DNA from: Roseivirga echinicomitans | Lineage (GTDB): Bacteria > Bacteroidota > Bacteroidia > Cytophagales > Cyclobacteriaceae | NCBI RefSeq assembly: GCF_001592935.1 | Contig: NZ_LRDB01000001.1 | Location: forward strand, 186,001 to 250,000 | Direction of reading: 5' to 3' | Length of the DNA: 64,000 nucleotides | In this document: one piece after another, positions 25,625-35,609 of the stretch | How the letters are laid out: every line of letters starts with the position of its first letter | Position numbering within the stretch: position 1 is the stretch's first letter | Program-made: the position numbers and the translations under genes | Notes under the pieces: model-generated | Told to the model about the DNA's origin: nothing | Databases searched by the model: none | Seen by the model: only the letters and a program-made list of their open reading frames with translations

Positions 25625-26899
25625 ATGCAAAGAGACCAACTCATTTTCGATCTTATTAAAAAGGAACGTCACAGGCAAACCGAAGGGCTTGAATTAATAG
25701 CTTCGGAAAACTATGTATCTGATCAAGTCATGGAAGCCATGGGTTCGGTGCTTACGAATAAATACGCAGAAGGACTACCTGGCAAGAGATACTATGGTGG
25801 CTGTGAGGTTGTAGATGAAGTAGAGTCATTGGCGATTTCAAGAATTAAAGAATTATTTGGAGCTGAATGGGCCAATGTACAACCACACTCAGGTGCACAA
25901 GCTAATGCTGCTGTAATGCTCGCATGCTTAAAAGCTGGAGACAAAATTTTAGGCTTTGACTTATCCCACGGGGGTCATCTTACCCATGGTTCACCAGTAA
26001 ACTTTTCAGGTAAGTTATACCAACCATCTTTTTATGGGGTTGAGCAAGAAACTGGATTGATTGATTGGGATAAAGTAGAGACCATTGCTCTAGAGCAAAG
26101 ACCGCAAATGATTATTTGTGGTGCATCTGCTTACAGTAGAGATTGGAATTATGAACGTCTACGCGAAATCGCTGACAAAATTGGAGCTCTCCTTTTGGCT
26201 GACATTTCTCACCCTTCTGGCTTAATTGCTAGAGGAATTCTAAACGACCCATTAGAGCATTGTCATATCGTTACCACCACCACACATAAAACGCTTAGGG
26301 GACCAAGAGGCGGTTTAATCATGATGGGTGAAGATTTCGAGAACCCTTGGGGTTTAAAAACTCCAAAAGGTGAACCTAGAATGATGTCTCAACTACTTGA
26401 TTCTGGTGTTTTTCCTGGCACACAGGGCGGGCCATTGGAGCATGTAATTGCCGCCAAAGCCGTTTCTTTTGGAGAAGCATTAAGTGATCAATACATGGAA
26501 TACATTCTTCAAGTGAAGAAAAATGCCCATGTAATGGCAAAAGCATTTATGGAATCCGGTTATAAGATTATTTCTGGAGGAACTGATAATCACATGATGT
26601 TGATCGACCTCAGAAGTAAAGGACTTACCGGAAAAATAGCCGAAGCTACATTAGGAAAGGCAGACATCACGATCAATAAAAACATGGTTCCCTTCGATGA
26701 CAAGTCTCCATTTGTAACATCTGGGATGAGAATTGGGACCGCTGCAATTACATCACGAGGTTTAATTGAATCAGATATGGAACGAATCGTTGAAATGATT
26801 GATCAGGCACTTATGAGCCATGACAATGATTCAAAACTTAATTCAATTCGCGCTAATGTTAATTCATGGATGCGAGATTATCCACTTTTTCAGGTTTAA
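25625..26899 (+). CDS. glyA: Serine hydroxymethyltransferase
   Basis: 424 residues. This PLP enzyme converts serine and tetrahydrofolate to glycine and 5,10-methylene-tetrahydrofolate. It carries LIASENYVS near 25, the Gly-rich [12 protein letters not shown] loop, and the PLP-lysine motif [14 protein letters not shown] near 216-229, all intact. The ATG at 25625 was chosen over an upstream TTG because of the promoter position and because family members start near RDQLIFDLI. tatC follows after 4 bases, then rpiB, which suggests one transcript. Confidence 0.97.
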   Translation: MQRDQLIFDLIKKERHRQTEGLELIASENYVSDQVMEAMGSVLTNKYAEGLPGKRYYGGCEVVDEVESLAISRIKELFGAEWANVQPHSGAQANAAVMLACLKAGDKILGFDLSHGGHLTHGSPVNFSGKLYQPSFYGVEQETGLIDWDKVETIALEQRPQMIICGASAYSRDWNYERLREIADKIGALLLADISHPSGLIARGILNDPLEHCHIVTTTTHKTLRGPRGGLIMMGEDFENPWGLKTPKGEPRMMSQLLDSGVFPGTQGGPLEHVIAAKAVSFGEALSDQYMEYILQVKKNAHVMAKAFMESGYKIISGGTDNHMMLIDLRSKGLTGKIAEATLGKADITINKNMVPFDDKSPFVTSGMRIGTAAITSRGLIESDMERIVEMIDQALMSHDNDSKLNSIRANVNSWMRDYPLFQV

Positions 26900-26903
26900 T
26901 TAA

Positions 26904-27722
26904 TTGGCACTAGATCAGTTAAATGATAAAACCGAGATGGGCTTTTTAGATCATCTTGAAGAGTTAAGATGGCACTTAGTGCGATCCGTGATTGCCATTT
27001 TCGTTTTCGCTCTCTTAGCCTACCTATCAACTGATTTTGTTTGGGGTACTGTTATTTTAGGCCCTACTCAGCCTGACTTTTGGACTTATAGAAAGCTCTG
27101 TGAGCTAGGAGAAGTGATTGGCTCCCCTCAGTTATGCATCGATACCATTCCCATTTCTTTTCAGAATAGAGAAATGGCAGGGCAATTTATGATGGATATA
27201 ATGTCTTCAGCGGTTATTGGTTTGATATTGGGCTTTCCCTACGTGTTTTGGGAGCTTTGGAGGTTCATTAAGCCAGGATTGAAGAGTACGGAAAAAAATG
27301 CCTCTCGAGGAGCCGTTTTGGTTGTATCCTTCCTTTTTATTCTAGGGGTGTCTTTTGGTTACTTCATCATCACTCCACTTTCTATAAATTTTCTAGCCAA
27401 TTATAGTCTATCCGACCTGATCAAAAACGATATCGACATTAAGTCGATTGTTGGAATGTTGACGATGCTCACTTTGGCTTGTGGTTTTATGTTTCAACTG
27501 CCCGTAGTATCTTATTTTCTATCTAAGGCAGGTTTAGTTACACCGGCATTAATGAAAAGGTATAGAAAACATGCTTTAGTGGTTATACTTATACTATCAG
27601 CAATACTTACACCACCTGATGTAATGAGTCAGGTTTTAATTGCTTTACCAATTATAGTACTTTACGAGATAAGTATAATAGTCTCGAGAAGAGTAGAAAA
27701 GAAAAGTCAAAAAAATCAATAA
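26904..27722 (+). CDS. tatC: Twin-arginine translocase subunit TatC
   Basis: 272 residues with six membrane segments. The conserved cytoplasmic start EMGFLDHLEELRWHLVRS (residues 11-28) and FIKPGLKSTEKNASR after the second segment, which bind signal peptides and contact TatB, are present. It is the receptor of the Tat pathway for folded proteins. The start is a TTG at 26904, 4 bases after glyA; an ATG 11 codons later would cut off part of the usual N-terminus. No tatA or tatB lies nearby. The loop between segments 1 and 2 is longer than in E. coli, as common in Bacteroidota. Confidence 0.95.
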   Translation: MALDQLNDKTEMGFLDHLEELRWHLVRSVIAIFVFALLAYLSTDFVWGTVILGPTQPDFWTYRKLCELGEVIGSPQLCIDTIPISFQNREMAGQFMMDIMSSAVIGLILGFPYVFWELWRFIKPGLKSTEKNASRGAVLVVSFLFILGVSFGYFIITPLSINFLANYSLSDLIKNDIDIKSIVGMLTMLTLACGFMFQLPVVSYFLSKAGLVTPALMKRYRKHALVVILILSAILTPPDVMSQVLIALPIIVLYEISIIVSRRVEKKSQKNQ

Positions 27723-27723
27723 A

Positions 27724-28155
27724 ATGAAGAATATAGGAATTGGTGGAGACCACGCAGGTTATGAATATAAAAGCGAAATCATACCTTATTTAGAAGGTTT
27801 AGGATTTAATGTGACGGACTTTGGCCCTAATTCAACGGATTCGGTAGACTACCCTGATTACATCCACCCAATGGCTTCCAAAATAGAAGCAGGTGAACTG
27901 AGCTTGGGAATTGCCATTTGCGGAAGTGGAAATGGTGTGTGTATGACCGCCAATAAGCATCAGGGAATCAGAGCTGCCTTGACTTGGAATACAGAATTGG
28001 CTTCTTTGGCACGCCAACACAATAATGCAAATGTTATTTGTATCCCCGCTAGGTTTGTGGATTTAGGGACTGCAAAAGAAATGGCAAAAGTATTTCTTGA
28101 AACCGACTTTGAGGGAGGCAGACACCAAAAAAGAGTCGATAAAATTAATTGCTAG
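27724..28155 (+). CDS. rpiB: Ribose-5-phosphate isomerase B
   Basis: 143 residues. IGIGGDHAGYEYK at the N-terminus, DYPDYIHPMA and the catalytic ICGSGNGVCMTANKHQGIRAAL loop (Cys near 66) define the RpiB/LacAB family. It interconverts ribose-5-phosphate and ribulose-5-phosphate in the pentose phosphate pathway. It begins one base after the tatC stop and is the last gene of the glyA-tatC-rpiB run. Confidence 0.95.
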   Translation: MKNIGIGGDHAGYEYKSEIIPYLEGLGFNVTDFGPNSTDSVDYPDYIHPMASKIEAGELSLGIAICGSGNGVCMTANKHQGIRAALTWNTELASLARQHNNANVICIPARFVDLGTAKEMAKVFLETDFEGGRHQKRVDKINC

Positions 28156-28167
28156 TTCACCCCATAA

Positions 28168-29220
28168 TCAAGGAGTGAAGAGAAAAGTGACCGAAGAAAC
28201 AACCAGAAGAAAAAATACAATTTCCGCAACCCAACGTTTTCCTCTAGTCAGTAAAAACTGAGTGGAGAAAAAAGTCAAGGGGATAATTATGGTTTCTGCT
28301 GTCAATAGCGTCAACTGATTGTCCAATCGGAGAATCACCAAAGCGAAGATCAACATCCATAACATCATTCTTTGTATCAAAATTTGATGGTTTATTAACC
28401 CCACCCCTTGAAAGTTTTGAGCTCCTGATAATACACTCAGAAATAAAGGCAAACCAAAAATCAACAACAGTTCATTAATTACTCCACTGTCCATTTCATT
28501 TATCTGAAACAGATCTGAAAAGTAATCTCCCAAAAAAGCTCCTCCATTCCCAAAGTATAAATAATAGATCCAGAAGATCAGAAAACTAAAAACAAAGCCA
28601 TATGTCATTAAGAAATACCTTCTGACCAAAGTCCCCGAATAGATGATGTAAATAACAATGGCAAAAATCAAGAAAATAAAGTACGGAGCATAGCATAAAG
28701 CGCCCAAGCCCAATAAGAACCCAGTAGTAAGAATATTCTCTTCTGACCCCCTAAACTTTAGATGAACAAGGATTTTATCCGTAGCTAAAAGTAAAAAGGT
28801 ATTTGCCATTAACGCTGGACTCAAGAACAAAAACTCTTGATTTGAGCTTAATATCAAGACGTAAAGTATACCTGGTAAATAAGTGTTTTCTTCAAAAGCT
28901 CCATTCTTTTGAAGTGTTGAGTTAAAAATCAGCGCTTGTATAAAAACAAGTATGGCTGACACCACAACTGACACCAACATGGAACTATTAAATAAAAATG
29001 TAAGTAGTCCGTAAAAAAAGACATACAATGGGCCAGCTGAGATGGAGTTGGATATTATCGCCCCTGGGTTTTCGTTTAAAGCAGAACCCAGCAAGTATGA
29101 GCTATTCAGAATAGTAGACTCCTCTAAGCCCATAATGAGCAAAATGACCCTAGTTATGATCAAAAAGGCAGCTATAAACAATAGCAAGTAAGGATCGTTT
29201 TTTCTGAAGAATCGAAGCAA
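28168..29220 (-). CDS. Polytopic inner-membrane protein, DUF6427-like
   Basis: 350 residues, almost entirely hydrophobic, with about ten membrane segments. After a basic N-terminus (LRFFRKNDPY) come FLIITRVILLIMG, LYVFFYGLLTFLF, and LSPALMANTFLLLATDKI, a pattern I associate with the DUF6427 family of Bacteroidota, though from memory only. The start seems to be a TTG at 29220, as no ATG fits. It converges with rpiB and diverges from rbfA. Function unknown; glycosyltransferase-C-like folds share this general look. Confidence 0.65.
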   Translation of the reverse strand: MLRFFRKNDPYLLLFIAAFLIITRVILLIMGLEESTILNSSYLLGSALNENPGAIISNSISAGPLYVFFYGLLTFLFNSSMLVSVVVSAILVFIQALIFNSTLQKNGAFEENTYLPGILYVLILSSNQEFLFLSPALMANTFLLLATDKILVHLKFRGSEENILTTGFLLGLGALCYAPYFIFLIFAIVIYIIYSGTLVRRYFLMTYGFVFSFLIFWIYYLYFGNGGAFLGDYFSDLFQINEMDSGVINELLLIFGLPLFLSVLSGAQNFQGVGLINHQILIQRMMLWMLIFALVILRLDNQLTLLTAETIIIPLTFFSTQFLLTRGKRWVAEIVFFLLVVSSVTFLFTP

Positions 29221-29305
29221 TTTGAATGTTGTTACAATGAGTTGCTAAAATAAGCCAAAAAAATGGCAGGAAGGAAAATAGATAAATTAATAAGATATTT
29301 GCAGC

Positions 29306-29692
29306 ATGAACCAAAGCCAAAGTAAAAGACAGCTTAAATTTTCTAAACTCATTCAAAAGGAGATTAGCGAAATATTTCAAAAGGAACACTCAGCAAAATT
29401 CATTGGCTCGTTGGTAACCGTTTCCGATGTAAGCATGAGCCCTGATCTTGGTTTAGCCAGAATTTACCTCAGTATTTTCCCAGTGAAATCTTCTGAAAAA
29501 ATTATGGAAGAAATAGAAGCAGCCAAAAGCAAAATTCGTGGTAGCCTGGGAAGACGTATTGGTAAAGAAGTACGAATCGTTCCACATATCGCTTTTCATT
29601 CAGACAATACTGCTGAGGAAGCGGAGAAAATGGATCAAATCATCAACAAACTGAATATACCTCCTACAACAGATATCGACACTGAAGAATAA
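29306..29692 (+). CDS. rbfA: 30S ribosome-binding factor RbfA
   Basis: 128 residues. KRQLKFSKLIQKEISEIFQK (KH-fold helix 1), VTVSDVSMSPDLGLARIYLSIFP and RGSLGRRIGKEVRIVPHIAFHSDNTAEEAEKMDQI match RbfA throughout. It binds 16S rRNA late in 30S maturation and is needed for growth in the cold. A LolC/E-type permease gene starts 3 bases after its stop, an arrangement often seen in Bacteroidota. Confidence 0.95.
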   Translation: MNQSQSKRQLKFSKLIQKEISEIFQKEHSAKFIGSLVTVSDVSMSPDLGLARIYLSIFPVKSSEKIMEEIEAAKSKIRGSLGRRIGKEVRIVPHIAFHSDNTAEEAEKMDQIINKLNIPPTTDIDTEE

Positions 29693-29695
29693 ATT

Positions 29696-30922
29696 TTGAA
29701 CCTCTCCAGTTTCATAGCAAAGCGTTATTTCGCTTCAAAGAAAAAAAAGAACTTCATACAGGTACTTTCATGGATTTCCGTGATTGGCGTTGCAATGGGC
29801 ACAGCCTCCCTCATCGTTGTACTTTCTGTTTTCAATGGTCTTCAGGACTTTGTTCGCTCCATATACAATTCCTTTGACGCTCCTTTAACGATTCAAGCCT
29901 CGGTGGGAAAATCCTTTGAGATGACTCCTGAGTTACGATCAAAAATCGAGACCATAGACGGCATAAACGTAGTCACCGAGGTAATTGAAGATAATGCTCT
30001 TATCCTTTTTCAAGACCAGCAAGTCGTGGCAAAAATCAAGGGGGTTGAAAGCAACTACGCTTCTGTAAACCGACTGGACTCTTTTCTGGTGCGAGGGAAA
30101 ATGAAGTTGAAAGAGAATAATATCAACTATGCAATTCTAGGAACAGGCGTGGCATATGACTTAAGCCTCAGACTCGATGCAAATTCCTATGGAATGCAGA
30201 TTGTTTACCCAAAAAAACTCAGGCCTGGAGTGCCCGTTACCAATAGTTCAATTACTCGGAAAAGTATAGTGCCTGCTGCTATTTTCAATATTGAACCTGT
30301 TTATAACGAAAGCTACGTCTTTGTCCCTTTGAGCTTTGCTCAAGAGTTAATGGATTACGGGGAAAAACGGACTTCCATAGAACTCTACCTCAATGAAGAA
30401 GTAAGCATTAAGAAGTTAAAAGAACAAGTAGCAAACACACTCGGAAGTGAATTCAAGGTACTTGATAGCGATGAACTTCATTCTAGTTTATTAAAGGCTA
30501 TAAAAATTGAAAAGCTATTTGCTTATATCACCCTCTCATTCATTATGGCCATTGCCTCTTTCAATATTTTCTTTACCCTCTCCATGTTGGCCATTGAAAA
30601 GAAGCGAGACATTTCTGTGCTCTACTCCTTTGGGGCTACAGCACAGTTTATTCGCCAGATTTTCCTTAAGCAAGGCAGCATTATTTCTTTGGTAGGCTCC
30701 ATCATCGGTTTATTAAGTGGCTTGGCCCTTTGCCTCTTACAACAGCGGTTTGGCTTGGTGAGCATGGGAATGCAAAGTGCAGTAATGAATGCCTACCCAG
30801 TTAAATTAGAGTTAACCGACTTTATTATGGTGGGCGTTAGTATTTTCCTCATTACTGTTTTAATTTCCTACCGACCAGCAATTATTGCATCACGCGTAGA
30901 AACCATTAAAAATCTCAATTGA
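29696..30922 (+). CDS. FtsX-like ABC permease, LolC/LolE type
   Basis: 408 residues. One membrane segment near the N-terminus (WISVIGVAMGTASLIVVLSVF), a MacB-like periplasmic domain of about 200 residues, then three C-terminal segments (LFAYITLSFIMAIASFNIFF, GSIISLVGSIIGLLSGLALC, DFIMVGVSIFLITVLISY): the LolC/LolE layout for releasing lipoproteins from the inner membrane. The start is a TTG at 29696, 3 bases after rbfA. No LolD-type ATPase gene is adjacent, so the ATPase must be encoded elsewhere. Lipoprotein release is the likely role, by family. Confidence 0.88.
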   Translation: MNLSSFIAKRYFASKKKKNFIQVLSWISVIGVAMGTASLIVVLSVFNGLQDFVRSIYNSFDAPLTIQASVGKSFEMTPELRSKIETIDGINVVTEVIEDNALILFQDQQVVAKIKGVESNYASVNRLDSFLVRGKMKLKENNINYAILGTGVAYDLSLRLDANSYGMQIVYPKKLRPGVPVTNSSITRKSIVPAAIFNIEPVYNESYVFVPLSFAQELMDYGEKRTSIELYLNEEVSIKKLKEQVANTLGSEFKVLDSDELHSSLLKAIKIEKLFAYITLSFIMAIASFNIFFTLSMLAIEKKRDISVLYSFGATAQFIRQIFLKQGSIISLVGSIIGLLSGLALCLLQQRFGLVSMGMQSAVMNAYPVKLELTDFIMVGVSIFLITVLISYRPAIIASRVETIKNLN

Positions 30923-31017
30923 TTTTCAAGTAGTTATACTTTTTACTTAGCTTTTTGTTCAATTTCTTCCAGCCCTTCTCAATTTAATAATTAATTTGCG
31001 GGTCGCATTTTTTTGAA

Positions 31018-33948
31018 ATGAAGGTATCAACAGGCAAACCGTTCCAATTAATCTATTCGCTTTTTCAGCACGAATACTTAGGCTATCTATTCGAATCCTT
31101 TGTAATTCAGTTGGATGATAAAGGGCGCTTAACCCTGCAACACCAAAACATATCTTCCAAAAACGCTAAAGAATTTGGGGCCAAAATGGACGACCGTGAC
31201 TTTGAGTTAATAAAGCTCATGGACCAAATGCAACAAGAAGCCATCACGCTTAAGTTCTACAAGAAAAAAATCAAACCTGCTGATTTCTTTTTCAAAGTAT
31301 ATGACAAAGAAAAAGGCGATGTAGAGCTACAAAACACCATTGACCACTACCTAGAAGTAAGGCGTTCAAGAATTCTGGACCTTATGGATGGAAAAATGAT
31401 TTTTGAGATGGGCCGTGACGGTGAACCTGCTTGGCGACAAATTCACTGGATGGAACAAAAGGCCAGCGTGCTTTTTCATTTCAGAAGAAATGAAGACAAC
31501 ACCCACTATTTCCCTACCATAAAACACAATGGTGAAAAATTAGAATGGCAGTACAACGGGTCATTTCTCATCTGTAATCAACCGGCTTGGTTGGTCGTCA
31601 ATGATCAGCTATTCCGCTTCGAAAAAGGAGTTGATGGGCCAAAACTGAAACCCTTTCTAAATAAGAAGTTTGTTGTAATTCCTAGAAAAGTGGAAGCCAC
31701 TTACTACGAGAAGTTTGTCAGCAATTTGGTGGCTTCGTTCGATGTATATGCCAAGGGTTTTGAAATCAATACCGAAAGGCATGATCTCATTCCGGAAATA
31801 ACCTTCTCCGAATTATCAACGGCTCAATCGGTAACTCCAGACCTTTTTGGGTCAGTTAAAAGCAATGGGAAGGGGGATCTAGAACCCGCCAAAATACTTT
31901 TTAAAATTGGCTTTAAATATGGCCCATATACCTTTCCCTATGATGTAAATGCCACTTCCTCGGTAAAATTAGAGCGTAAGGGAGAGGAATACATTTTCCA
32001 TAAAGTAAAGCGAAATCTAGACGCTGAATTATGGATCATTAACCGATTGAGCGAAAAAGGTTTGGCGCTGAAAAATGGACGGCAGACCTTAACCCGTGGG
32101 GAAGGTTTTGCCTGGCTTTCAGAGAAAAAAGAATTTATTGACAACGAAGGAATTATTGTTCGTCAAAGTGAAAAAGACAGCAAACGCTATTTTGTTGGCG
32201 AAGCACATATTGACATCAAAGTGAATGAAAACATCGACTGGTTCGATATTCACGCCATCATAAAATTCGGAGATTTCGAAATCCCTTTTGAGCAATTAAG
32301 AAAATTTATTTCGGGTAAAAAGAGGGAGATCATACTTCCAAATGGTGAAATCGCAGTAATTCCTGACGCTTGGTTTGTCAATTATGCTGAGCTTTTCGCC
32401 TTTATGGATCATGAAGGTGCTCCACGACTTAAAAAACATCACCTGTCACTTATTCAAGATTTACAGAATGGGCAGTTGGCCCAAGTCAGTATGGACAGGA
32501 AGCTTAGACAGCTGGAAAATTTTGAAGAAATTGAAGATTTCACCATTCCACCAAGCTTTACTGGGGAGTTAAGGCCTTATCAAAAAGCGGGATACAATTG
32601 GATGCGTTTTCTTTCTAGCTATAACTTTGGAGGTTGCTTGGCAGATGACATGGGTTTGGGTAAAACCGTACAAACCTTGGCCATGCTTCAGTCAGAAAAA
32701 GACAAGGGAAAGAAGAATGCATCGCTATTAATCATGCCTACTTCCTTAATTTACAACTGGGAAATTGAAGCGTCTAAATTCACCCCTGACCTAAAAGTAT
32801 TGGTGTATTCAGGTTCTGGAAGGGACAAAGATGTGGCAAGTTTTGAAGGCTATGATTTGGTACTTACTTCTTATGGCATCACAAGAATAGATATTGATAT
32901 TCTGAAGGGCTACTACTTTAATTATGTGATTCTCGATGAGTCGCAAGCCATCAAAAACCCATCTTCCAACATTGCCAAATCCGTCCGTAAACTGAAGTCT
33001 AAATACAGACTTATCCTTACGGGAACTCCACTTGAAAACAGCACTTTGGACCTATGGTCGCAAATGAGTTTTGTAAACCCTGGACTATTGGGTACAGAGA
33101 GCTACTTTAAAGATGAGTTTCAAATACCAATTGAAAAGAAGCAAGACCAAGAAAAAGCCAAAAGGCTGAACGTGATTATTAAGCCCTTCATTTTAAGAAG
33201 GCAAAAATCGCAAGTGGCTAAGGACTTGCCCGAGAAGGTAGAAAATGTGAAATACAGCACAATGACTGCCCAGCAAGAAGAAAAGTATGAAGAGGTAAAA
33301 TCATATTACCGAAACAAGATTCTAGACAACATAGAAAAAACTGGCGTCAAAAAGTCCCAACTTCTGCTATTGCAAGGCCTTACACAACTCAGGCAAATTG
33401 CCAACCATCCAAGAATGACCGACCCTGAGTATACTGGTGATTCTGGGAAGTTGGAAGACGTAACTTATATGATTGAATCGGCCTTGAGCAAAGGCCATAA
33501 GATTCTTATTTTTAGTCAGTTCGTGAAACATCTCTCTATTGTAAAAGAGTATTTCGACAAAAACGAAATGACATACGCCTATTTGGACGGAAGTACCAAG
33601 AATAGACAAGAACAAGTAGAGCTTTTTCAAGAAGACGAGAGCATCAGGCTATTCTTGATTTCTCTAAAAGCTGGTGGTGTGGGCTTAAACCTAACCCGTG
33701 CCGACTATGTGTTCTTACTTGACCCTTGGTGGAATCCTGCCATTGAAGCCCAAGCTGTGGATAGGGCCCATAGAATCGGGCAGAAGAACACAGTGTTCAC
33801 CTACAAATTCATCACCCGAAATACGGTTGAGGAAAAAATTCTGGCATTGCAACAAAACAAAATCAAATTGGCTTCCGATTTAATTACCACCGAAGAAAGC
33901 TTTATCAAAAAGTTAGAAGCCAGCGATATCGCAAGCCTATTGAGTTAA
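31018..33948 (+). CDS. SNF2-family DNA-dependent ATPase/helicase
   Basis: 976 residues. The C-terminal half is a complete SNF2 motor: motif I DDMGLGKTVQTL near 543-554, motif II DESQAIKNP near 640, motif III LILTGTPLEN, then the helicase C lobe with FSQFVKHLSIV, LISLKAGGVGLNLT and motif VI QAVDRAHRIGQ near 911-921. The first ~510 residues match nothing I recognise; I see no Cys-pattern for a SWIM zinc finger. Likely acts in chromatin-like remodelling or in removing proteins from DNA, but bacterial members are little studied. It is alone, with its own terminator just before radA. Confidence 0.9.
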   Translation: MKVSTGKPFQLIYSLFQHEYLGYLFESFVIQLDDKGRLTLQHQNISSKNAKEFGAKMDDRDFELIKLMDQMQQEAITLKFYKKKIKPADFFFKVYDKEKGDVELQNTIDHYLEVRRSRILDLMDGKMIFEMGRDGEPAWRQIHWMEQKASVLFHFRRNEDNTHYFPTIKHNGEKLEWQYNGSFLICNQPAWLVVNDQLFRFEKGVDGPKLKPFLNKKFVVIPRKVEATYYEKFVSNLVASFDVYAKGFEINTERHDLIPEITFSELSTAQSVTPDLFGSVKSNGKGDLEPAKILFKIGFKYGPYTFPYDVNATSSVKLERKGEEYIFHKVKRNLDAELWIINRLSEKGLALKNGRQTLTRGEGFAWLSEKKEFIDNEGIIVRQSEKDSKRYFVGEAHIDIKVNENIDWFDIHAIIKFGDFEIPFEQLRKFISGKKREIILPNGEIAVIPDAWFVNYAELFAFMDHEGAPRLKKHHLSLIQDLQNGQLAQVSMDRKLRQLENFEEIEDFTIPPSFTGELRPYQKAGYNWMRFLSSYNFGGCLADDMGLGKTVQTLAMLQSEKDKGKKNASLLIMPTSLIYNWEIEASKFTPDLKVLVYSGSGRDKDVASFEGYDLVLTSYGITRIDIDILKGYYFNYVILDESQAIKNPSSNIAKSVRKLKSKYRLILTGTPLENSTLDLWSQMSFVNPGLLGTESYFKDEFQIPIEKKQDQEKAKRLNVIIKPFILRRQKSQVAKDLPEKVENVKYSTMTAQQEEKYEEVKSYYRNKILDNIEKTGVKKSQLLLLQGLTQLRQIANHPRMTDPEYTGDSGKLEDVTYMIESALSKGHKILIFSQFVKHLSIVKEYFDKNEMTYAYLDGSTKNRQEQVELFQEDESIRLFLISLKAGGVGLNLTRADYVFLLDPWWNPAIEAQAVDRAHRIGQKNTVFTYKFITRNTVEEKILALQQNKIKLASDLITTEESFIKKLEASDIASLLS

Positions 33949-34173
33949 TCTGATTTTTCCCAAAACTGGGCTAATAAACCAAAAGTCACTATCTCTAATT
34001 GTACTCAACTATATTAAATACCACTATAAGAGGAACTTTGCGTTTTTCAACTAAAAAGTTAATCCTAAGTGCATCCTTTTTATTCAAAACACAGTATGCA
34101 TAGGAATTGACATTCATTTTGGAATACTCTCTTCATAGTTAGTAAAAAAAAGATGTTGATAATTCGATTGAAA

Positions 34174-34196
34174 AGCGGGCGCAGAAGGTGTCCGCT
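34174..34196 (+). terminator. Intrinsic terminator between the SNF2 gene and radA
   Basis: AGCGGGCGC and GTGTCCGCT form a 9-bp stem (two G-U pairs, valid only on the plus strand) with a 5-base loop, followed by ATTTTTTTAT. It ends 30-40 bases before the radA ATG, so it either stops SNF2 transcription 225 bases after that gene or works as an attenuator in a radA leader. Confidence 0.75.
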
Positions 34197-34235
34197 ATTT
34201 TTTTATACTCCCTTTCCATTTAACTTGCCCAAGGT

Positions 34236-35609
34236 ATGGCGAAGATCAAAACTGTTTACGTTTGTCAAAATTGTGGAGTCCAATCTGCCAAGTGGGTAGG
34301 CAAGTGTAATTCATGCAACGAATGGAATACATATGTCGAGGAACAGGTAGGACCTCCTGAAAAAGAACTTACCAATTGGAGGGAAAAGGATTCAAAATCG
34401 CCTACTTCAAAACCCATTCGTCTTAACGAAATAGAGAACAATAGTGAAAAACGAATTGTCACTTACGACAAAGAATTGAACCGCGTTTTAGGAGGAGGAA
34501 TAGTATACGGTTCATTGGTACTTATTGGTGGTGAACCGGGTATCGGCAAATCTACATTAATGCTCCAACTAGCACTTTCTTCGAAGCGGTTAAAAGTGCT
34601 CTATGTTTCTGGTGAAGAAAGTCAACAGCAAATTAAAATGCGTGCGCAGCGCATTGGCCAATCGTCTGATAACTGTTTTATTCTGGCAGAAACTTCTACC
34701 CAGCATATTTTCACTCAGATAAGAGAGATTCAACCTGATATTCTCGTTATCGATTCAATACAAACACTTCATACACCAAGAATAGAATCTGCAGCAGGAA
34801 GTGTGTCTCAAGTGAGAGAATGTACTGCTGAACTGCTTAAATTTGCCAAAGAAAGTAATACCCCTGTTTTTCTAGTAGGCCACATTACCAAAGAAGGAAG
34901 TCTGGCTGGCCCTAAAGTATTGGAACATATGGTGGATACTGTGCTTCAATTTGAAGGTGACAGACACTTGGCTTATCGAATTTTGCGAACCGTTAAAAAC
35001 CGTTTTGGCTCTACTTCAGAGTTGGGGATTTACGAAATGCAGTCTACTGGACTTCGCGAAGTGTCTAACCCATCTGAAATTCTAATCAGTCAACGTGAAG
35101 CAGACTCACCCGGTGTAGCCATTGGCGCATCCATAGAAGGTAACCGACCGCTTTTGATTGAGATTCAGTCGCTGGTGAGCACAGCTTCGTATGGAACGCC
35201 TCAAAGAAGCTCTACTGGCTTTGATGCAAAACGACTAAACATGCTTTTGGCCGTATTGGAAAAACGAGGTGGTTTTAGGCTCAGCAGCCAAGATGTATTT
35301 TTAAATGTAGCAGGCGGAATTAAAATTGAAGAACCCGCCATCGACCTTGCCGTTTGTGCCTCATTGGTAAGTGGGCTACACGATGCCCCAATTTCAGATA
35401 AAACGGCTTTTGCTGCTGAAGTGGGCTTAGGGGGAGAAGTGAGGGCTGTTAATAGAATCGACAACCGAATTTCTGAAGCCGAAAAGCTGGGTTTTACTGA
35501 AATCTTTATTTCTAAGTACAATATGAAAGGGCTCGACCCTAAAAAGTACGAGATCAAAATCAGACCTTTTAGTAGGTTGACCGATGTTTTTGAAGAGTTG
35601 TTGGGTTAA
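34236..35609 (+). CDS. radA: DNA repair protein RadA (Sms)
   Basis: 457 residues, all RadA parts in order: a C4 zinc finger (Cys10, 13, 24, 27), a RecA-like ATPase with Walker A GGEPGIGKST (98-107), the RadA-specific KNRFG motif near 250, and a C-terminal Lon-protease-like domain (about 290-457) that lacks the catalytic Ser. RadA is a hexameric helicase that helps branch migration in recombination. The last 4 bases overlap the stop of the convergent deaminase gene. ATG at 34236 leaves the zinc finger at the usual distance from the N-terminus. Confidence 0.96.
   Translation: MAKIKTVYVCQNCGVQSAKWVGKCNSCNEWNTYVEEQVGPPEKELTNWREKDSKSPTSKPIRLNEIENNSEKRIVTYDKELNRVLGGGIVYGSLVLIGGEPGIGKSTLMLQLALSSKRLKVLYVSGEESQQQIKMRAQRIGQSSDNCFILAETSTQHIFTQIREIQPDILVIDSIQTLHTPRIESAAGSVSQVRECTAELLKFAKESNTPVFLVGHITKEGSLAGPKVLEHMVDTVLQFEGDRHLAYRILRTVKNRFGSTSELGIYEMQSTGLREVSNPSEILISQREADSPGVAIGASIEGNRPLLIEIQSLVSTASYGTPQRSSTGFDAKRLNMLLAVLEKRGGFRLSSQDVFLNVAGGIKIEEPAIDLAVCASLVSGLHDAPISDKTAFAAEVGLGGEVRAVNRIDNRISEAEKLGFTEIFISKYNMKGLDPKKYEIKIRPFSRLTDVFEELLG

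Noticed and set aside
25601-25625. TTG at 25601 as the glyA start
   Set aside because: It lies inside the -7 promoter box TATTTTTG, so it cannot be on the transcript from that promoter.
33949-34235. Possible tRNA or small RNA upstream of radA
   Set aside because: No cloverleaf pattern; only the terminator-like stem at 34174-34196 is supported.
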